Positions 8,224 through 18,332 of a DNA stretch of 64,000 nt are shown one piece after another. Each line of letters begins with the position of its first letter. Positions within the stretch are counted from its first letter, which is position 1. Made by a program: the position numbers and the translations under genes. The notes below the pieces were generated by a model. It saw nothing but the letters and a program-made list of their open reading frames with translations, was not told where the DNA came from and did not search any database. This stretch comes from Paracoccaceae bacterium (GTDB taxonomy: Bacteria > Pseudomonadota > Alphaproteobacteria > Rhodobacterales > Rhodobacteraceae), in NCBI GenBank assembly GCA_024742835.1, contig JANSXS010000011.1, positions 1 to 64,000 on the forward strand, in the 5' to 3' direction.

Positions 8224-8838
8224 ATGTCTGCTTTCGCACGTTTCACACAGTATGACTGGTCTGGTCGCACAGCGGAAGAACAGCTTGCGCTGCTGCGCGC
8301 GCTCTCGGACGAAAACCTGCGCGATCTTGCGCGGGGCTTTGACTGGGACGTGCATCCGCTCCATCTGCTTCGGTGGATCATGGCGCAGAAATGCATTGAT
8401 CTGGGCACCGCGCTCAGCGTGTTTTTCAACAGTGGCCCGGAGCGGTTCAACTATGTGCCAAAGCGCGAGCTGCCCGAAAACCTGCAAGAAACGGCAAGCG
8501 TGCTTGATACGTTGTGTCTGCGGCTGAATTCGGGGTTCTACCTTGTCTGGCCAAATAGCGACGCCACCGATCGCAACCGGGTGCGGCAATGGCTGGCGAC
8601 CCAGGCGCAGGACCGGCAGACCGGGCGGCAGGGCCGCTTCGTGCTGGACGAAACCATCGTCGGCACGCTTCTCAATAACGAGCTTTGCCTTGATCCGGCG
8701 GCGGAAACCGCAGTCTATGAGCAGAACACGTCCATCTGGCGGGACATCTTCAGCCCGGTTCTGGAACTGGGCGTGTCGCGGCGGGTGCTGCGCTACAAGC
8801 CCCGTAACGATGACGACCTGTCGAAACTTGAATTCTGA
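8224..8838 (+). CDS. DUF4274 domain-containing protein
   Basis: A 204-residue cytoplasmic protein whose residues 20-80 match the DUF4274 pattern: LALLRALSDENLRDLARGFDW followed by DLGTALSVFFNSGPERF. The rest is charged and helical with no recognised motif. I chose the ATG at 8224, preceded by AGGGG; in-frame codons upstream from 8119 overlap the divergent secreted protein gene. The spacer to that gene is only 70 bases, so the two promoters must be back to back. Function is unknown. Confidence 0.7.
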   Translation: MSAFARFTQYDWSGRTAEEQLALLRALSDENLRDLARGFDWDVHPLHLLRWIMAQKCIDLGTALSVFFNSGPERFNYVPKRELPENLQETASVLDTLCLRLNSGFYLVWPNSDATDRNRVRQWLATQAQDRQTGRQGRFVLDETIVGTLLNNELCLDPAAETAVYEQNTSIWRDIFSPVLELGVSRRVLRYKPRNDDDLSKLEF

Positions 8839-8844
8839 GCGAGC

Positions 8845-8888
8845 CCGGTTTCTTGTAAGAAACCGGATCGGAAAATTGCAATTTTCCG
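8845..8888. repeat. GATC-linked tandem hairpins, array A
   Basis: Two perfect palindromes in a row. The first has 10-bp arms at 8845-8854 and 8857-8866 around GT. The second is a 20-base palindrome at 8869-8888 with centre TTGCAA. The junction reads CCGGATCGG. The array sits between two convergent genes (DUF4274 and pyrG) and could act as a terminator in both directions. Related arrays lie at 18178-18221 and 59024-59093. Confidence 0.75.
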
Positions 8889-8900
8889 TCTGCGCGCCGA

Positions 8901-10544
<1,644 letters not shown>

Positions 10545-10713
10545 GAGATGGCGTCCCCCCGTGATATGCCTGTCGGCTGCATTGTTCATGAGGCCCGGCA
10601 GGCCCGGAAAGGCCGCAGTTCCACGGGTCTCAACTCATATAGGATTCGCAGCGGACCCGCAAGGCGACCGCAAGATGATGGTGCCAGAGGGCCATGGCCC
10701 TCAAGGCGTTGTG

Positions 10714-11088
10714 TCAGTCGGCTGTGGGTGTCAGCGGCGCATCGTCACCCGCGCTTGGTGGCAGCAGCCCGTCGCCTACGCCAGGCAGGCCCGGTGCGCT
10801 GTCAGGGGCCGATGCTGGCGCGGGGGCGTCTGTGATCCGGTCCAGAACCGAGGCCCCCCCGGCATTCTGTGCCGCGATGATTGTCAGGGTCAGCGATGTC
10901 GCGAATAGCGCAAAGCCCAAGATCCACGTCATCTTGCCAAGGGCCGTTCCAGGCGACCTGCCGGTTTTCATACCGCCTCCGCCGCCGCCACCCATACCAA
11001 GGCCACCGCCTTCGGAGCGTTGCAACAGCACGACGCCGATCAACGCCAGCGTGAGAAGAAGGTGAACGAGCAGGATGACATTCTGCAT
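10714..11088 (-). CDS. secG: Preprotein translocase subunit SecG
   Basis: A 124-residue SecG, the small inner-membrane partner of SecYE. Two transmembrane helices (about residues 2-21 and 52-72) flank the usual conserved loop: [16 protein letters not shown], then glycine-rich sequence and a threonine/lysine stretch. The C-terminal tail is rich in Pro, Ala and Asp, as is common in alphaproteobacteria. The start is ATG 11088; the ribosome site is weak (GGTCC). It is divergent from purA across 217 bases and lies upstream of pyrG. Confidence 0.92.
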   Translation of the reverse strand: MQNVILLVHLLLTLALIGVVLLQRSEGGGLGMGGGGGGGMKTGRSPGTALGKMTWILGFALFATSLTLTIIAAQNAGGASVLDRITDAPAPASAPDSAPGLPGVGDGLLPPSAGDDAPLTPTAD

Positions 11089-11305
11089 GAGGGACCAGGG
11101 CCTTTGTGCTGAGGTTGGGCGGTATCTAGGCAATTCGGACACGCGCTGCAACCCGGCAATCTGTTGGTGTTGCGCGACAGTGGCGTATGGGGTGCCGCTG
11201 GGTGCGACACGGGCCCGGAACCGGGTTCCTGCAAATTCAGGTTTCACCGGCGTGGTGGCAAGGCTATACGGACGCCGGTTCAGGGCAGATGTCGAAAGGG
11301 ACAGC

Positions 11306-12601
11306 ATGGCAAACGTTGTGGTCGTAGGCGCCCAGTGGGGCGACGAAGGCAAAGGCAAGATCGTGGATTGGCTCAGCGAGCGCGCCGATGTGATCGCGCG
11401 GTTTCAGGGCGGTCACAATGCCGGGCACACGCTGGTGATCGACGGCAAGGTTTACAAGCTCAACGCGCTGCCCTCGGGCGTGGTGCGGGGCGGCAAGCTG
11501 TCGGTGATCGGCAATGGCGTAGTGCTGGACCCGTGGCACCTTGTGCAGGAGATCGCGACGATCCGCGAACAGGGTGTCACGATCACCCCCGAAACGCTGA
11601 TGATCGCCGAGAACACGCCGCTGATCCTGCCCATCCACGGCGAGCTTGACCGCGCCCGCGAAGAGGCCGCCAGCAAGGGCACCAAGATCGGCACCACCGG
11701 GCGCGGCATCGGTCCGGCCTATGAGGACAAGGTCGGCCGCCGCTCGGTGCGGGTGGCGGATCTGGCGGATCACGCCACGCTGGAGGCGCGGGTGGACCGC
11801 GCGTTGCAGCACCACGATCCGCTGCGCAAGGGGCTGGGGATCGAGCCCATCGACCGTGACGCGCTGATCGCCCGGCTGAAAGAGATCGCGCCACAGATCC
11901 TGCCATATGCCGCGCCGGTCTGGAAGGTGCTCATGGAAAAGCGCCGAGCGGGCAAGCGCATCCTTTTCGAAGGCGCGCAGGGCGCGCTTCTGGACATTGA
12001 TTTCGGCACCTATCCCTTTGTCACCTCCTCCAACGTGATCGCGGGACAGGCGGCGACGGGCGTGGGGCTTGGCCCCGGTGCCATCGACTATGTGCTGGGC
12101 ATCGTGAAGGCCTACACGACCCGCGTGGGCGAGGGGCCGTTCCCGACAGAGCTTGACGACGACGATGGCCAGCGTCTGGGCGAGCGGGGCCGCGAGTTCG
12201 GCACCGTGACAGGCCGCAAGCGGCGCTGCGGCTGGTTCGATGCCGCGCTCGTGCGGCAGACCTGCGCGACCTCGGGCGTCACGGGTATTTCGCTGACCAA
12301 GCTGGATGTGCTTGACGGGTTCGAGACGCTGAAAATCTGCGTCGGCTACGAGGTGGATGGCGAACGGCTCGATTACCTGCCTACGGCCAGCGACCTTCAG
12401 GCGCGGTGCAAACCCATCTACGAGGAAATGCCCGGCTGGCAGGATTCCACGGAAGGGGCGCGTAGCTGGGCCGATCTGCCTGCGAACGCGATCAAGTATG
12501 TCCGCCGCGTCGAAGAGTTGATAGATTGCCCCGTGGCCCTACTTTCCACCTCACCCGAGCGGGAGGACACGGTCCTTGTGACCGACCCGTTCGCGGATTG
12601 A
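11306..12601 (+). CDS. purA: Adenylosuccinate synthetase
   Basis: A 431-residue adenylosuccinate synthetase of standard length. The N-terminal [19 protein letters not shown] holds the GTP-binding and catalytic Asp segment. [46 protein letters not shown] and [13 protein letters not shown] follow in the expected order. It joins IMP and aspartate with GTP on the way to AMP. The ATG at 11306 has AAAGGGA upstream; the 77 in-frame codons before it run through the secG spacer and are rejected. A small membrane protein gene (DUF2842) follows after 20 bases. Confidence 0.97.
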   Translation: MANVVVVGAQWGDEGKGKIVDWLSERADVIARFQGGHNAGHTLVIDGKVYKLNALPSGVVRGGKLSVIGNGVVLDPWHLVQEIATIREQGVTITPETLMIAENTPLILPIHGELDRAREEAASKGTKIGTTGRGIGPAYEDKVGRRSVRVADLADHATLEARVDRALQHHDPLRKGLGIEPIDRDALIARLKEIAPQILPYAAPVWKVLMEKRRAGKRILFEGAQGALLDIDFGTYPFVTSSNVIAGQAATGVGLGPGAIDYVLGIVKAYTTRVGEGPFPTELDDDDGQRLGERGREFGTVTGRKRRCGWFDAALVRQTCATSGVTGISLTKLDVLDGFETLKICVGYEVDGERLDYLPTASDLQARCKPIYEEMPGWQDSTEGARSWADLPANAIKYVRRVEELIDCPVALLSTSPEREDTVLVTDPFAD

Positions 12602-12621
12602 TCTGGACGCAAGAGGTAGGC

Positions 12622-12864
12622 ATGGCCCTGAGTTACAAATCCCGCAAACGTTGGTCGCTTTTCGTGCTGGTGATCGCACTGCCGCTGTACATGGTGGTCG
12701 CGGTCAGCTTTGCCGACTGGCTGCGCGAGGCGCTGGGCGGCTTGCATGTGTTGGCCGAACTGGCGCTGTTCGTGGGGCTGGGGATTGTGTGGATCATTCC
12801 TCTCAAGCAGGTGTTCAAAGGGGTCGGTCAGCCCGACCCCGACGCGCCGGACAAGGACGGCTGA
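12622..12864 (+). CDS. DUF2842 small membrane protein
   Basis: An 80-residue protein with a basic N-terminus (SYKSRKRW) and two transmembrane helices, about residues 12-30 and 41-61. It matches the DUF2842 family, which is found mostly in alphaproteobacteria and has no known function. AAGAGG precedes the ATG at 12622. It starts 20 bases after purA, in the same direction, so it is probably co-transcribed. Confidence 0.82.
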   Translation: MALSYKSRKRWSLFVLVIALPLYMVVAVSFADWLREALGGLHVLAELALFVGLGIVWIIPLKQVFKGVGQPDPDAPDKDG

Positions 12865-12882
12865 AGCGATCCTGTCGCTGTG

Positions 12883-13743
12883 TCATGCCTGTTGCGGGCG
12901 CAGGTAGACGAACCAGTAGACCAGCGCCACCAGAACGCCGCCGCCGATGATGTTGCCAGCGGTCACGGCTGAAAGCACCCGCAGGAAATCCACCGCCGAC
13001 ATCGTCACCGGGGCATGGCCCGCCATGGTCCAGAATGGAGCATCCGCGAAAACCCCGATCAGCGCCGCGCAGGGCAGATAGAACATCACAGCGATCGCGT
13101 GCTCCAGTTCCAGCACGTAAAAGGCGGCAACGGGCGGCGTCAGCGCAAGGATCTTGTCGCCGGTCGAGCGCGCGCTGTAGGTCAGCCAGACCCCAAGACA
13201 TAACAGGCTGTTGCCCAGAACCCCCAGAAGAAAAGCCTTCTGTGTGCTCAGCGCCGTGATGTCCTTGGCTGACGACAAAAGCTTGGCGCCAAGCGCACCG
13301 TCCATTTCCTCGTGCCTGCCCGACAGGATCAACAGCGTGGCCATGCCCGCCGCCCCGATGAGGTTGCCGACAAAGACAATGCTCCAGGCGCGCACCAGCC
13401 GCCGCAGCGCAAGCCGCCCATGCGCCCAGGCCATCACCATGAGATTGTTGGTGGTAAAAAGCTCTGCCCCGCCGACGATGGCCAGAACATAGGCCAGCGT
13501 AAAGGCAAGCCCGCCCACCAGTTGCACCAGCCCTTGTGCCTCGGCGGTCGCCCCGGCGGTGACGGCCGCCGCGAAGGTGGCGCCGAAGGCCACGAAACTT
13601 CCCGCCAGCCCGCTTAGCGCCAGCAGGCGGTAGCCGTCCTGTTCGGCCTTCTTCGCACCGGTCCGCTCTGCCAGTTGCGCCATTTGCTGCGGCATAAGCG
13701 CATCGACAGGCGTGGTATCAGGGCTGGAAGGTGGCTGTGTCAT
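12883..13743 (-). CDS. Formate/nitrite transporter (FNT) family channel
   Basis: A 286-residue integral membrane protein of the formate/nitrite transporter family. Six hydrophobic helices follow a cytoplasmic N-terminus of about 40 residues. Family segments include ELFTTNNLMVMAW after the second helix, and LCLGVWLTYSARSTGDKI and LELEHAIAVMF in the second half; such proteins form pentameric anion channels. Substrate choice (formate, nitrite, hydrosulfide or other) cannot be decided. AAGAGG precedes the ATG at 13743. It is divergent from a cytochrome c peroxidase gene across 287 bases that contain an FNR-type site. Confidence 0.87.
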   Translation of the reverse strand: MTQPPSSPDTTPVDALMPQQMAQLAERTGAKKAEQDGYRLLALSGLAGSFVAFGATFAAAVTAGATAEAQGLVQLVGGLAFTLAYVLAIVGGAELFTTNNLMVMAWAHGRLALRRLVRAWSIVFVGNLIGAAGMATLLILSGRHEEMDGALGAKLLSSAKDITALSTQKAFLLGVLGNSLLCLGVWLTYSARSTGDKILALTPPVAAFYVLELEHAIAVMFYLPCAALIGVFADAPFWTMAGHAPVTMSAVDFLRVLSAVTAGNIIGGGVLVALVYWFVYLRPQQA

Positions 13744-13948
13744 GAAAGCCTCTTTCGCATAAAGGGCACAATCAGCGACCAGGTGGCCGGGCCTTGCCCT
13801 TCAGACCCTGATCGAAGCTCTCGACAAATTAGCCAATGCGGTCATGCCGGGCAACCAAAGCCGGGCCTTGGGCGGAATGACGGTACGGTGAACCGGCGCG
13901 CGCTTTCATACTTTGGATAGGAAATCGCACCATTCGGAAAGGCTGCTG

Positions 13949-13962
13949 TTGATGCAAATCAA
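13949..13962. promoter_or_regulatory. FnrL/Anr-type box TTGATGCAAATCAA
   Basis: A perfect TTGAT-N4-ATCAA dyad 68 bases upstream of the cytochrome c peroxidase start codon. In Rhodobacterales this is the FnrL consensus for low-oxygen control. It is about 205 bases from the divergent FNT gene, so it more likely serves the peroxidase. Confidence 0.8.
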
Positions 13963-14030
13963 GGCCGCGTCGCGCCGACGCGGTATGGTGGGTTCAAAGA
14001 CAATATCGCCACCAAGGAAAGGTAGCCGTC

Positions 14031-15083
14031 ATGCGTAAAAGTATCTTGTTAAGTTCCTCCTTCATCGCGCTTTTGGGTGCGCCTGCATTTGCTCAGGATG
14101 ACGAGTTGCGCAGCTATGCCGCGGATATGTTCAAGCCCGTCCCGGCGACGGTTCCCGCGCTCAACGACAATATTGTGACCCCTGAAAAGGTCGATCTTGG
14201 CAAGGCGCTGTTCTTTGATCCTCGCATGTCGGCTTCGGGCGTGTTCTCCTGCAATTCCTGCCACAACCTTGCAACCGGTGGCGATGACAATATGCCCACC
14301 TCGATCGGTCATGGCTGGCAACAGGGACCGCGCAACTCCCCGACCGTGCTGAATTCTGTGTTCAACGACGCGCAGTTCTGGGACGGGCGCGCGGCGGATC
14401 TGGCCGAGCAGGCCAAGGGCCCGGTGCAGGCGGGTGTCGAGATGGCCAACACGCCCGATAACCTGCTCGCCACGCTGAATTCCATGCCGCAATATGTGGA
14501 CTGGTTCAACGCGGCTTTCCCCGACACGGATGATCCTGTCACCTTCGACAATTTTGCCAAGGCGATCGAGGCCTACGAGGCCACGTTGATCACGCCCGCG
14601 CCCTTCGATGCGTGGCTCAATGGCGATGATGGCGCGCTGACAGCCGAGGAAAAACGCGGTTTGGACGTGTTCATGGAGGCGGGCTGTGCGTCGTGCCACG
14701 GCGGCGTGAACTTTGGCGGCAACGGCTATTATCCCTTTGGTCTGGTCGAAAGACCGGGGGCCGATGTTCTGCCCGAAAACGACAAGGGCCGCTATCAGGT
14801 GACCGAGACGGCCTCGGATCAATACGTGTTCCGGGCGGCACCCTTGCGCAATATCGCGCTGACAGCACCCTATTTCCATTCCGGTGTGGTCTGGGATCTG
14901 GAAACCGCGGTCGAGATCATGGCCACATCGCAGCTTGGCACCGATCTGGCAGCGCAGGAAACCAAGTCGATCGTGGCGTTTCTCAACACGCTGACCGGCG
15001 AAATTCCGGAAGTCGTCTATCCGGTCCTGCCGCCTGAAACTGCCGACACGCCACGCCCGACCGGCGAGGTTCTGCCGAACTGA
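14031..15083 (+). CDS. Di-haem cytochrome c peroxidase (periplasmic)
   Basis: A 350-residue bacterial di-haem cytochrome c peroxidase of the CcpA/MauG group. A signal peptide (residues 1-21, ending AFA) directs it to the periplasm. Two c-type haem sites are visible: CNSCH at residues 74-78 and CASCH at 219-223. It reduces hydrogen peroxide with electrons from cytochrome c. AAGGAAAGG precedes the ATG. The upstream FNR box suggests induction when oxygen is low, as known for Ccp in related bacteria. A strong terminator follows at 15134-15164. Confidence 0.92.
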   Translation: MRKSILLSSSFIALLGAPAFAQDDELRSYAADMFKPVPATVPALNDNIVTPEKVDLGKALFFDPRMSASGVFSCNSCHNLATGGDDNMPTSIGHGWQQGPRNSPTVLNSVFNDAQFWDGRAADLAEQAKGPVQAGVEMANTPDNLLATLNSMPQYVDWFNAAFPDTDDPVTFDNFAKAIEAYEATLITPAPFDAWLNGDDGALTAEEKRGLDVFMEAGCASCHGGVNFGGNGYYPFGLVERPGADVLPENDKGRYQVTETASDQYVFRAAPLRNIALTAPYFHSGVVWDLETAVEIMATSQLGTDLAAQETKSIVAFLNTLTGEIPEVVYPVLPPETADTPRPTGEVLPN

Positions 15084-15133
15084 AGCGTATCGCGAAACGC
15101 TTCAAGCCGATAGCCAAGCCAGCACAGCACATC

Positions 15134-15164
15134 CGGCCCGTCCACGATCAGGACGGGCCGTTTT
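15134..15164 (+). terminator. Intrinsic terminator of the cytochrome c peroxidase gene
   Basis: Perfect 10-bp arms at 15134-15143 and 15151-15160 with a 7-base loop, followed by TTTT. A second hairpin just after the stop codon (arms 15081-15088 and 15097-15104) contains TCGCGAAACGCTTCA, the same 15 bases as the right end of the MITE-like element at 45289-45407. Confidence 0.85.
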
Positions 15165-15183
15165 CGTGTTCACGCCGCACACG

Positions 15184-16275
15184 TCAAAGCATATGCCCCG
15201 ATTTCGCCGCCTTGGTGGCCAGATAGGCGCGGTTATGGGTGCCTTCGCCCACTTTGAGCGGCACACGCTCGGCAACCTCGATTCCGTTGGCGCGCATCAT
15301 GTCGATCTTGGCGGGGTTGTTCGTGAGCAGCCGCACCGCGCCAAAGCCCATCTGGCGCAGAATATGCGCCCCGATGCGGAAATCGCGCTCGTCATCCTCG
15401 AAACCCAGACGGTGATTGGCCTCGACCGTGTCGAACCCCTGATCCTGCAAGCTGTAGGCGCGCATCTTGTTGGCAAGACCGATGCCGCGCCCCTCCTGGT
15501 TCAGATATAGCAACACCCCCGCGCCCTCGGCCCCCATCTGCGCCAGCGCCGCGCGCAATTGCGGGCCGCAATCGCATTTCAGGCTGCCCATCAGGTCGCC
15601 GGTAAAGCAGGCCGAATGCAGCCGCGACAGGACCGGCGCATCGCGCGGGGGGCTGCCGATCTCGATCGCGTAATGCTCTTCGCCGCCATCCTCGGGGCGA
15701 AAGATATGCAGGCGGCCTGCCTCGCTGACCTCCAGTGGCAGGCGTGCGCTGACCACCTCGTTCAGCGGGCTGGAACCATCCAGCAGCGCGGCGGTTGCCT
15801 GTGCATCCAGCGCGGTCAACCGCGCGTGAGCGGCAAAGCTTTCGGGCTCGGGCAGCGCAAGCACAACCGCCGCCGGCAAGAGCCGCGCGGATTTCACAAG
15901 CCGCAGGGCAAGCCGGTGCAGAGCGGCATCGCCGTCGCGCTGCGCCAGAAGCGGGCCTTTCATCGGCATCGCCAGATCATCCTTGGGGTCGGCCACGGCC
16001 CGCACCCAGGCAAGCCCCGCGTCATCGGGCAGTACGATCCGGGCCAGATCCCCATCATAGGGCCGCGCCTTGAGCGTTTCCGCCCGTCGCGCGGAAATCG
16101 CAAGCACCGGGGTGCCGTGCAGCGCGCGCAGATCTTTCAGCCGGGCGGGTTCTGTTGATTCCACGGCCAGCACCAGCGCGCCGCCTGACGCATCGCACAG
16201 CACCACCGGCACGCCCATGCGCAGATCAGAGCGCGCGCGCGCGACAAGTTCGGTCAAGTCTGGTCTCAGGCTCAT
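15184..16275 (-). CDS. ribA: GTP cyclohydrolase II with extra N-terminal domain
   Basis: A 363-residue protein. The C-terminal ~190 residues are a complete GTP cyclohydrolase II: the zinc site spans SACFTGDLMGSLKCDCG, followed by LYLNQEGRGIGLANKMRAY and the RLLTNNPAKI segment. It opens GTP in the first step of riboflavin synthesis. The N-terminal ~165 residues are not RibA sequence and lack the acidic DHBP-synthase motifs, so they look like a degenerate or unrelated domain. The start ATG at 16275 is in frame with no competing candidate. It runs opposite to its neighbours on both sides. Confidence 0.9.
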   Translation of the reverse strand: MSLRPDLTELVARARSDLRMGVPVVLCDASGGALVLAVESTEPARLKDLRALHGTPVLAISARRAETLKARPYDGDLARIVLPDDAGLAWVRAVADPKDDLAMPMKGPLLAQRDGDAALHRLALRLVKSARLLPAAVVLALPEPESFAAHARLTALDAQATAALLDGSSPLNEVVSARLPLEVSEAGRLHIFRPEDGGEEHYAIEIGSPPRDAPVLSRLHSACFTGDLMGSLKCDCGPQLRAALAQMGAEGAGVLLYLNQEGRGIGLANKMRAYSLQDQGFDTVEANHRLGFEDDERDFRIGAHILRQMGFGAVRLLTNNPAKIDMMRANGIEVAERVPLKVGEGTHNRAYLATKAAKSGHML

Positions 16276-16441
16276 GTCCGGCTCCGCGTCATTTCAGACC
16301 CATAGCGATACAGGCTTTTGAAACCGATTGAAACAATTGCCGCCGGGGCAACACGTGGGCGTGAAACAGGTGTCACAGATCTTGTTGCGCGGCGCGAACA
16401 GGCACATGTGACGAGCAACACAGGCAGCAAGGATCGTGGTG

Positions 16442-17128
16442 ATGGCACAGCTCAAGAAGATACTTCTGGTCGATGATGACGAGGATCTGCGCGAGGCGCT
16501 GAGCGAGCAGCTTGTCATGACAGAGGATTTCGATGTCTTCGAGGCGGGCAATGGCGCGGACGCCATGGCGCGCGCCAAGGATGACCTTTACGATCTGGTG
16601 ATCCTCGATGTTGGCCTGCCCGACACGGACGGCCGGGAACTGTGCCGCCTGATGCGCAAACAGGGCGTGAAGGCCCCGATCATGATGCTGACCGGCCATG
16701 ATGGCGATGCCGACACCATTCTGGGGCTGGATGCGGGGGCGAATGATTATGTCACCAAGCCGTTCAAGTTTCCCGTGCTTCTGGCCCGCATCCGTGCGCA
16801 GTTGCGCCAGCATGAGCAATCCGAGGACGCGATCTTTCAGCTTGGCCCCTACACGTTCAAACCGGCGATGAAGATGCTGATCACCGAGGATGAGCGCAAG
16901 GTACGGCTGACCGAGAAGGAAACCAACATCCTGAAATTCTTGTACCGTTCGCCCGACGGCGTGGTGCCGCGCGATGTGCTGCTGCACGAGGTCTGGGGTT
17001 ATAACGCGGGCGTGACGACGCACACGCTGGAAACGCATATCTACCGGCTGCGCCAGAAGATCGAACCGGACCCGTCCAATGCGCGGCTTTTGGTGACCGA
17101 ATCGGGGGGCTACCGGCTTGTGTCATGA
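16442..17128 (+). CDS. OmpR/PhoB-type response regulator (orphan)
   Basis: A 228-residue two-component response regulator. The receiver domain has the acidic cluster DDDED at 11-15, the phospho-acceptor Asp56 in LVILDVGLP, and Lys106 in VTKPFKF. The C-terminal winged helix runs from about residue 140, with LTEKETNILKFL and the recognition part TTHTLETHIYRLRQKIE. I start it at the ATG at 16442, eight bases after AAGGA; two in-frame GTG codons just before it crowd that site. No histidine kinase gene lies within the window, so its partner is unknown. Confidence 0.9.
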   Translation: MAQLKKILLVDDDEDLREALSEQLVMTEDFDVFEAGNGADAMARAKDDLYDLVILDVGLPDTDGRELCRLMRKQGVKAPIMMLTGHDGDADTILGLDAGANDYVTKPFKFPVLLARIRAQLRQHEQSEDAIFQLGPYTFKPAMKMLITEDERKVRLTEKETNILKFLYRSPDGVVPRDVLLHEVWGYNAGVTTHTLETHIYRLRQKIEPDPSNARLLVTESGGYRLVS

Positions 17129-17357
17129 AGCTGGCGGTTGTGAGGGCAGGTTTTCCTGACTTGTTCCAATTGTTGCCGGGGCGCATCCTGCGACACGTGG
17201 AGTGATTGGTAACAGGTTTGGACAGGCTCCGGTTTCGTGCCGGGGTCTGTTCTGTTTTCGCCCCCCCTCCCGCGCGCGTCATGCGGCAAGGCGGCGCTTT
17301 TGGTTTTGGCTGAAACGCTTTAAGGCTGACGCGACACCGCAAAGGGAGCCGCGCCAC

Positions 17358-18146
17358 ATGCCTTTCACGCTTGCCACATGGAACATCAATTCGGTCCGCC
17401 TGCGCGAGGCGCTGGTCTGCAAGCTGATGGCACAGGAGGGGCCGGATATCCTGTGTTTGCAGGAATGCAAAAGCCCGGTGGACAAGATCCCGCGCGAGGA
17501 TTTCGCCGCGCTGGGCTATGGCCACATGGTCGCGCGTGGGCAAAAGGGCTATAACGGCGTGGCGATCCTGTCGAAACGACCGATCGAGGATGTCGGAAAT
17601 CAGGATTTTGCCAGCCTCGGCCATGCCCGCCATGTTGCCGCCCGGCTGGAAAACGGCGTGGTGATCCATAATTTCTACGTCCCCGCCGGTGGCGACGTGC
17701 CGGACCGGGAGAAAAACGAGAAATTCGGCCAAAAGCTCGATTACCTGACGGAGATGCGAGACTGGTTCCGCGACAGCCGCCCCGAAAAGGCGGTCCTTGT
17801 CGGCGATCTCAACATCGCGCCGCGCGAAGATGACGTCTGGAGCCACAAGCAGCTTTTGAAGGTGGTCAGCCACACTCCCGTCGAGGTCGATCATCTGGGG
17901 CAGGTGATGGAGGCGGGCGGCTGGAGCGATGTGACGCGCAATGACATCCCCGAAGGCCAGCTTTACAGCTGGTGGTCCTATCGCGCAAAAGATTGGGACG
18001 CCGCCGACAAGGGCAGACGGCTGGATCATGTCTGGGCCAGCGGCGATATCGCCGCGGCGGCCCATTCCAGCCACATCCTGCGGCCCGCGCGCGGGTGGGA
18101 AAAACCCTCTGACCACGCGCCGGTCTTTGCCAGCTTCGATCTGTAG
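17358..18146 (+). CDS. xth: Exodeoxyribonuclease III / AP endonuclease
   Basis: A 262-residue member of the exonuclease III family. Motifs in order are LATWNINSVR, CLQECK with the metal-binding Glu, YNGVAILSK, VGDLNIAPREDD, RLDHVWAS and the terminal SDHAPVFA with the catalytic Asp-His. It cuts DNA at abasic sites and degrades 3' ends during repair. AAAGGGAG lies upstream of the ATG at 17358. The preceding 229-base spacer shows no gene. A GATC-linked hairpin array starts 31 bases after the stop. Confidence 0.95.
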   Translation: MPFTLATWNINSVRLREALVCKLMAQEGPDILCLQECKSPVDKIPREDFAALGYGHMVARGQKGYNGVAILSKRPIEDVGNQDFASLGHARHVAARLENGVVIHNFYVPAGGDVPDREKNEKFGQKLDYLTEMRDWFRDSRPEKAVLVGDLNIAPREDDVWSHKQLLKVVSHTPVEVDHLGQVMEAGGWSDVTRNDIPEGQLYSWWSYRAKDWDAADKGRRLDHVWASGDIAAAAHSSHILRPARGWEKPSDHAPVFASFDL

Positions 18147-18177
18147 GGCGTTTGGCGGGCCGCTGCGACGGGGCGCG

Positions 18178-18221
18178 CCGGAAAATTGCAATTTTCCGGA
18201 TCGGAATTTTGGAAAATTCCG
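18178..18221. repeat. GATC-linked tandem hairpins, array B
   Basis: Two hairpins in a row: a perfect 22-base palindrome at 18178-18199, whose core is the same as in array A, and a hairpin with 9-bp arms at 18202-18210 and 18213-18221 around GG. The junction reads GGATCGG. It lies between xth and the thioredoxin gene, both on the plus strand. Confidence 0.75.
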
Positions 18222-18332
18222 CCTCGCCCCGGTGTCTGCCTTGCACAGGCAGACCGCCCCCCTTGCAACGTGGCCCGCGCTGCGCCATGTACAGCGCAAC
18301 ACGACCAAGCCAGCCAAGCGGAGAGCCTGAAA

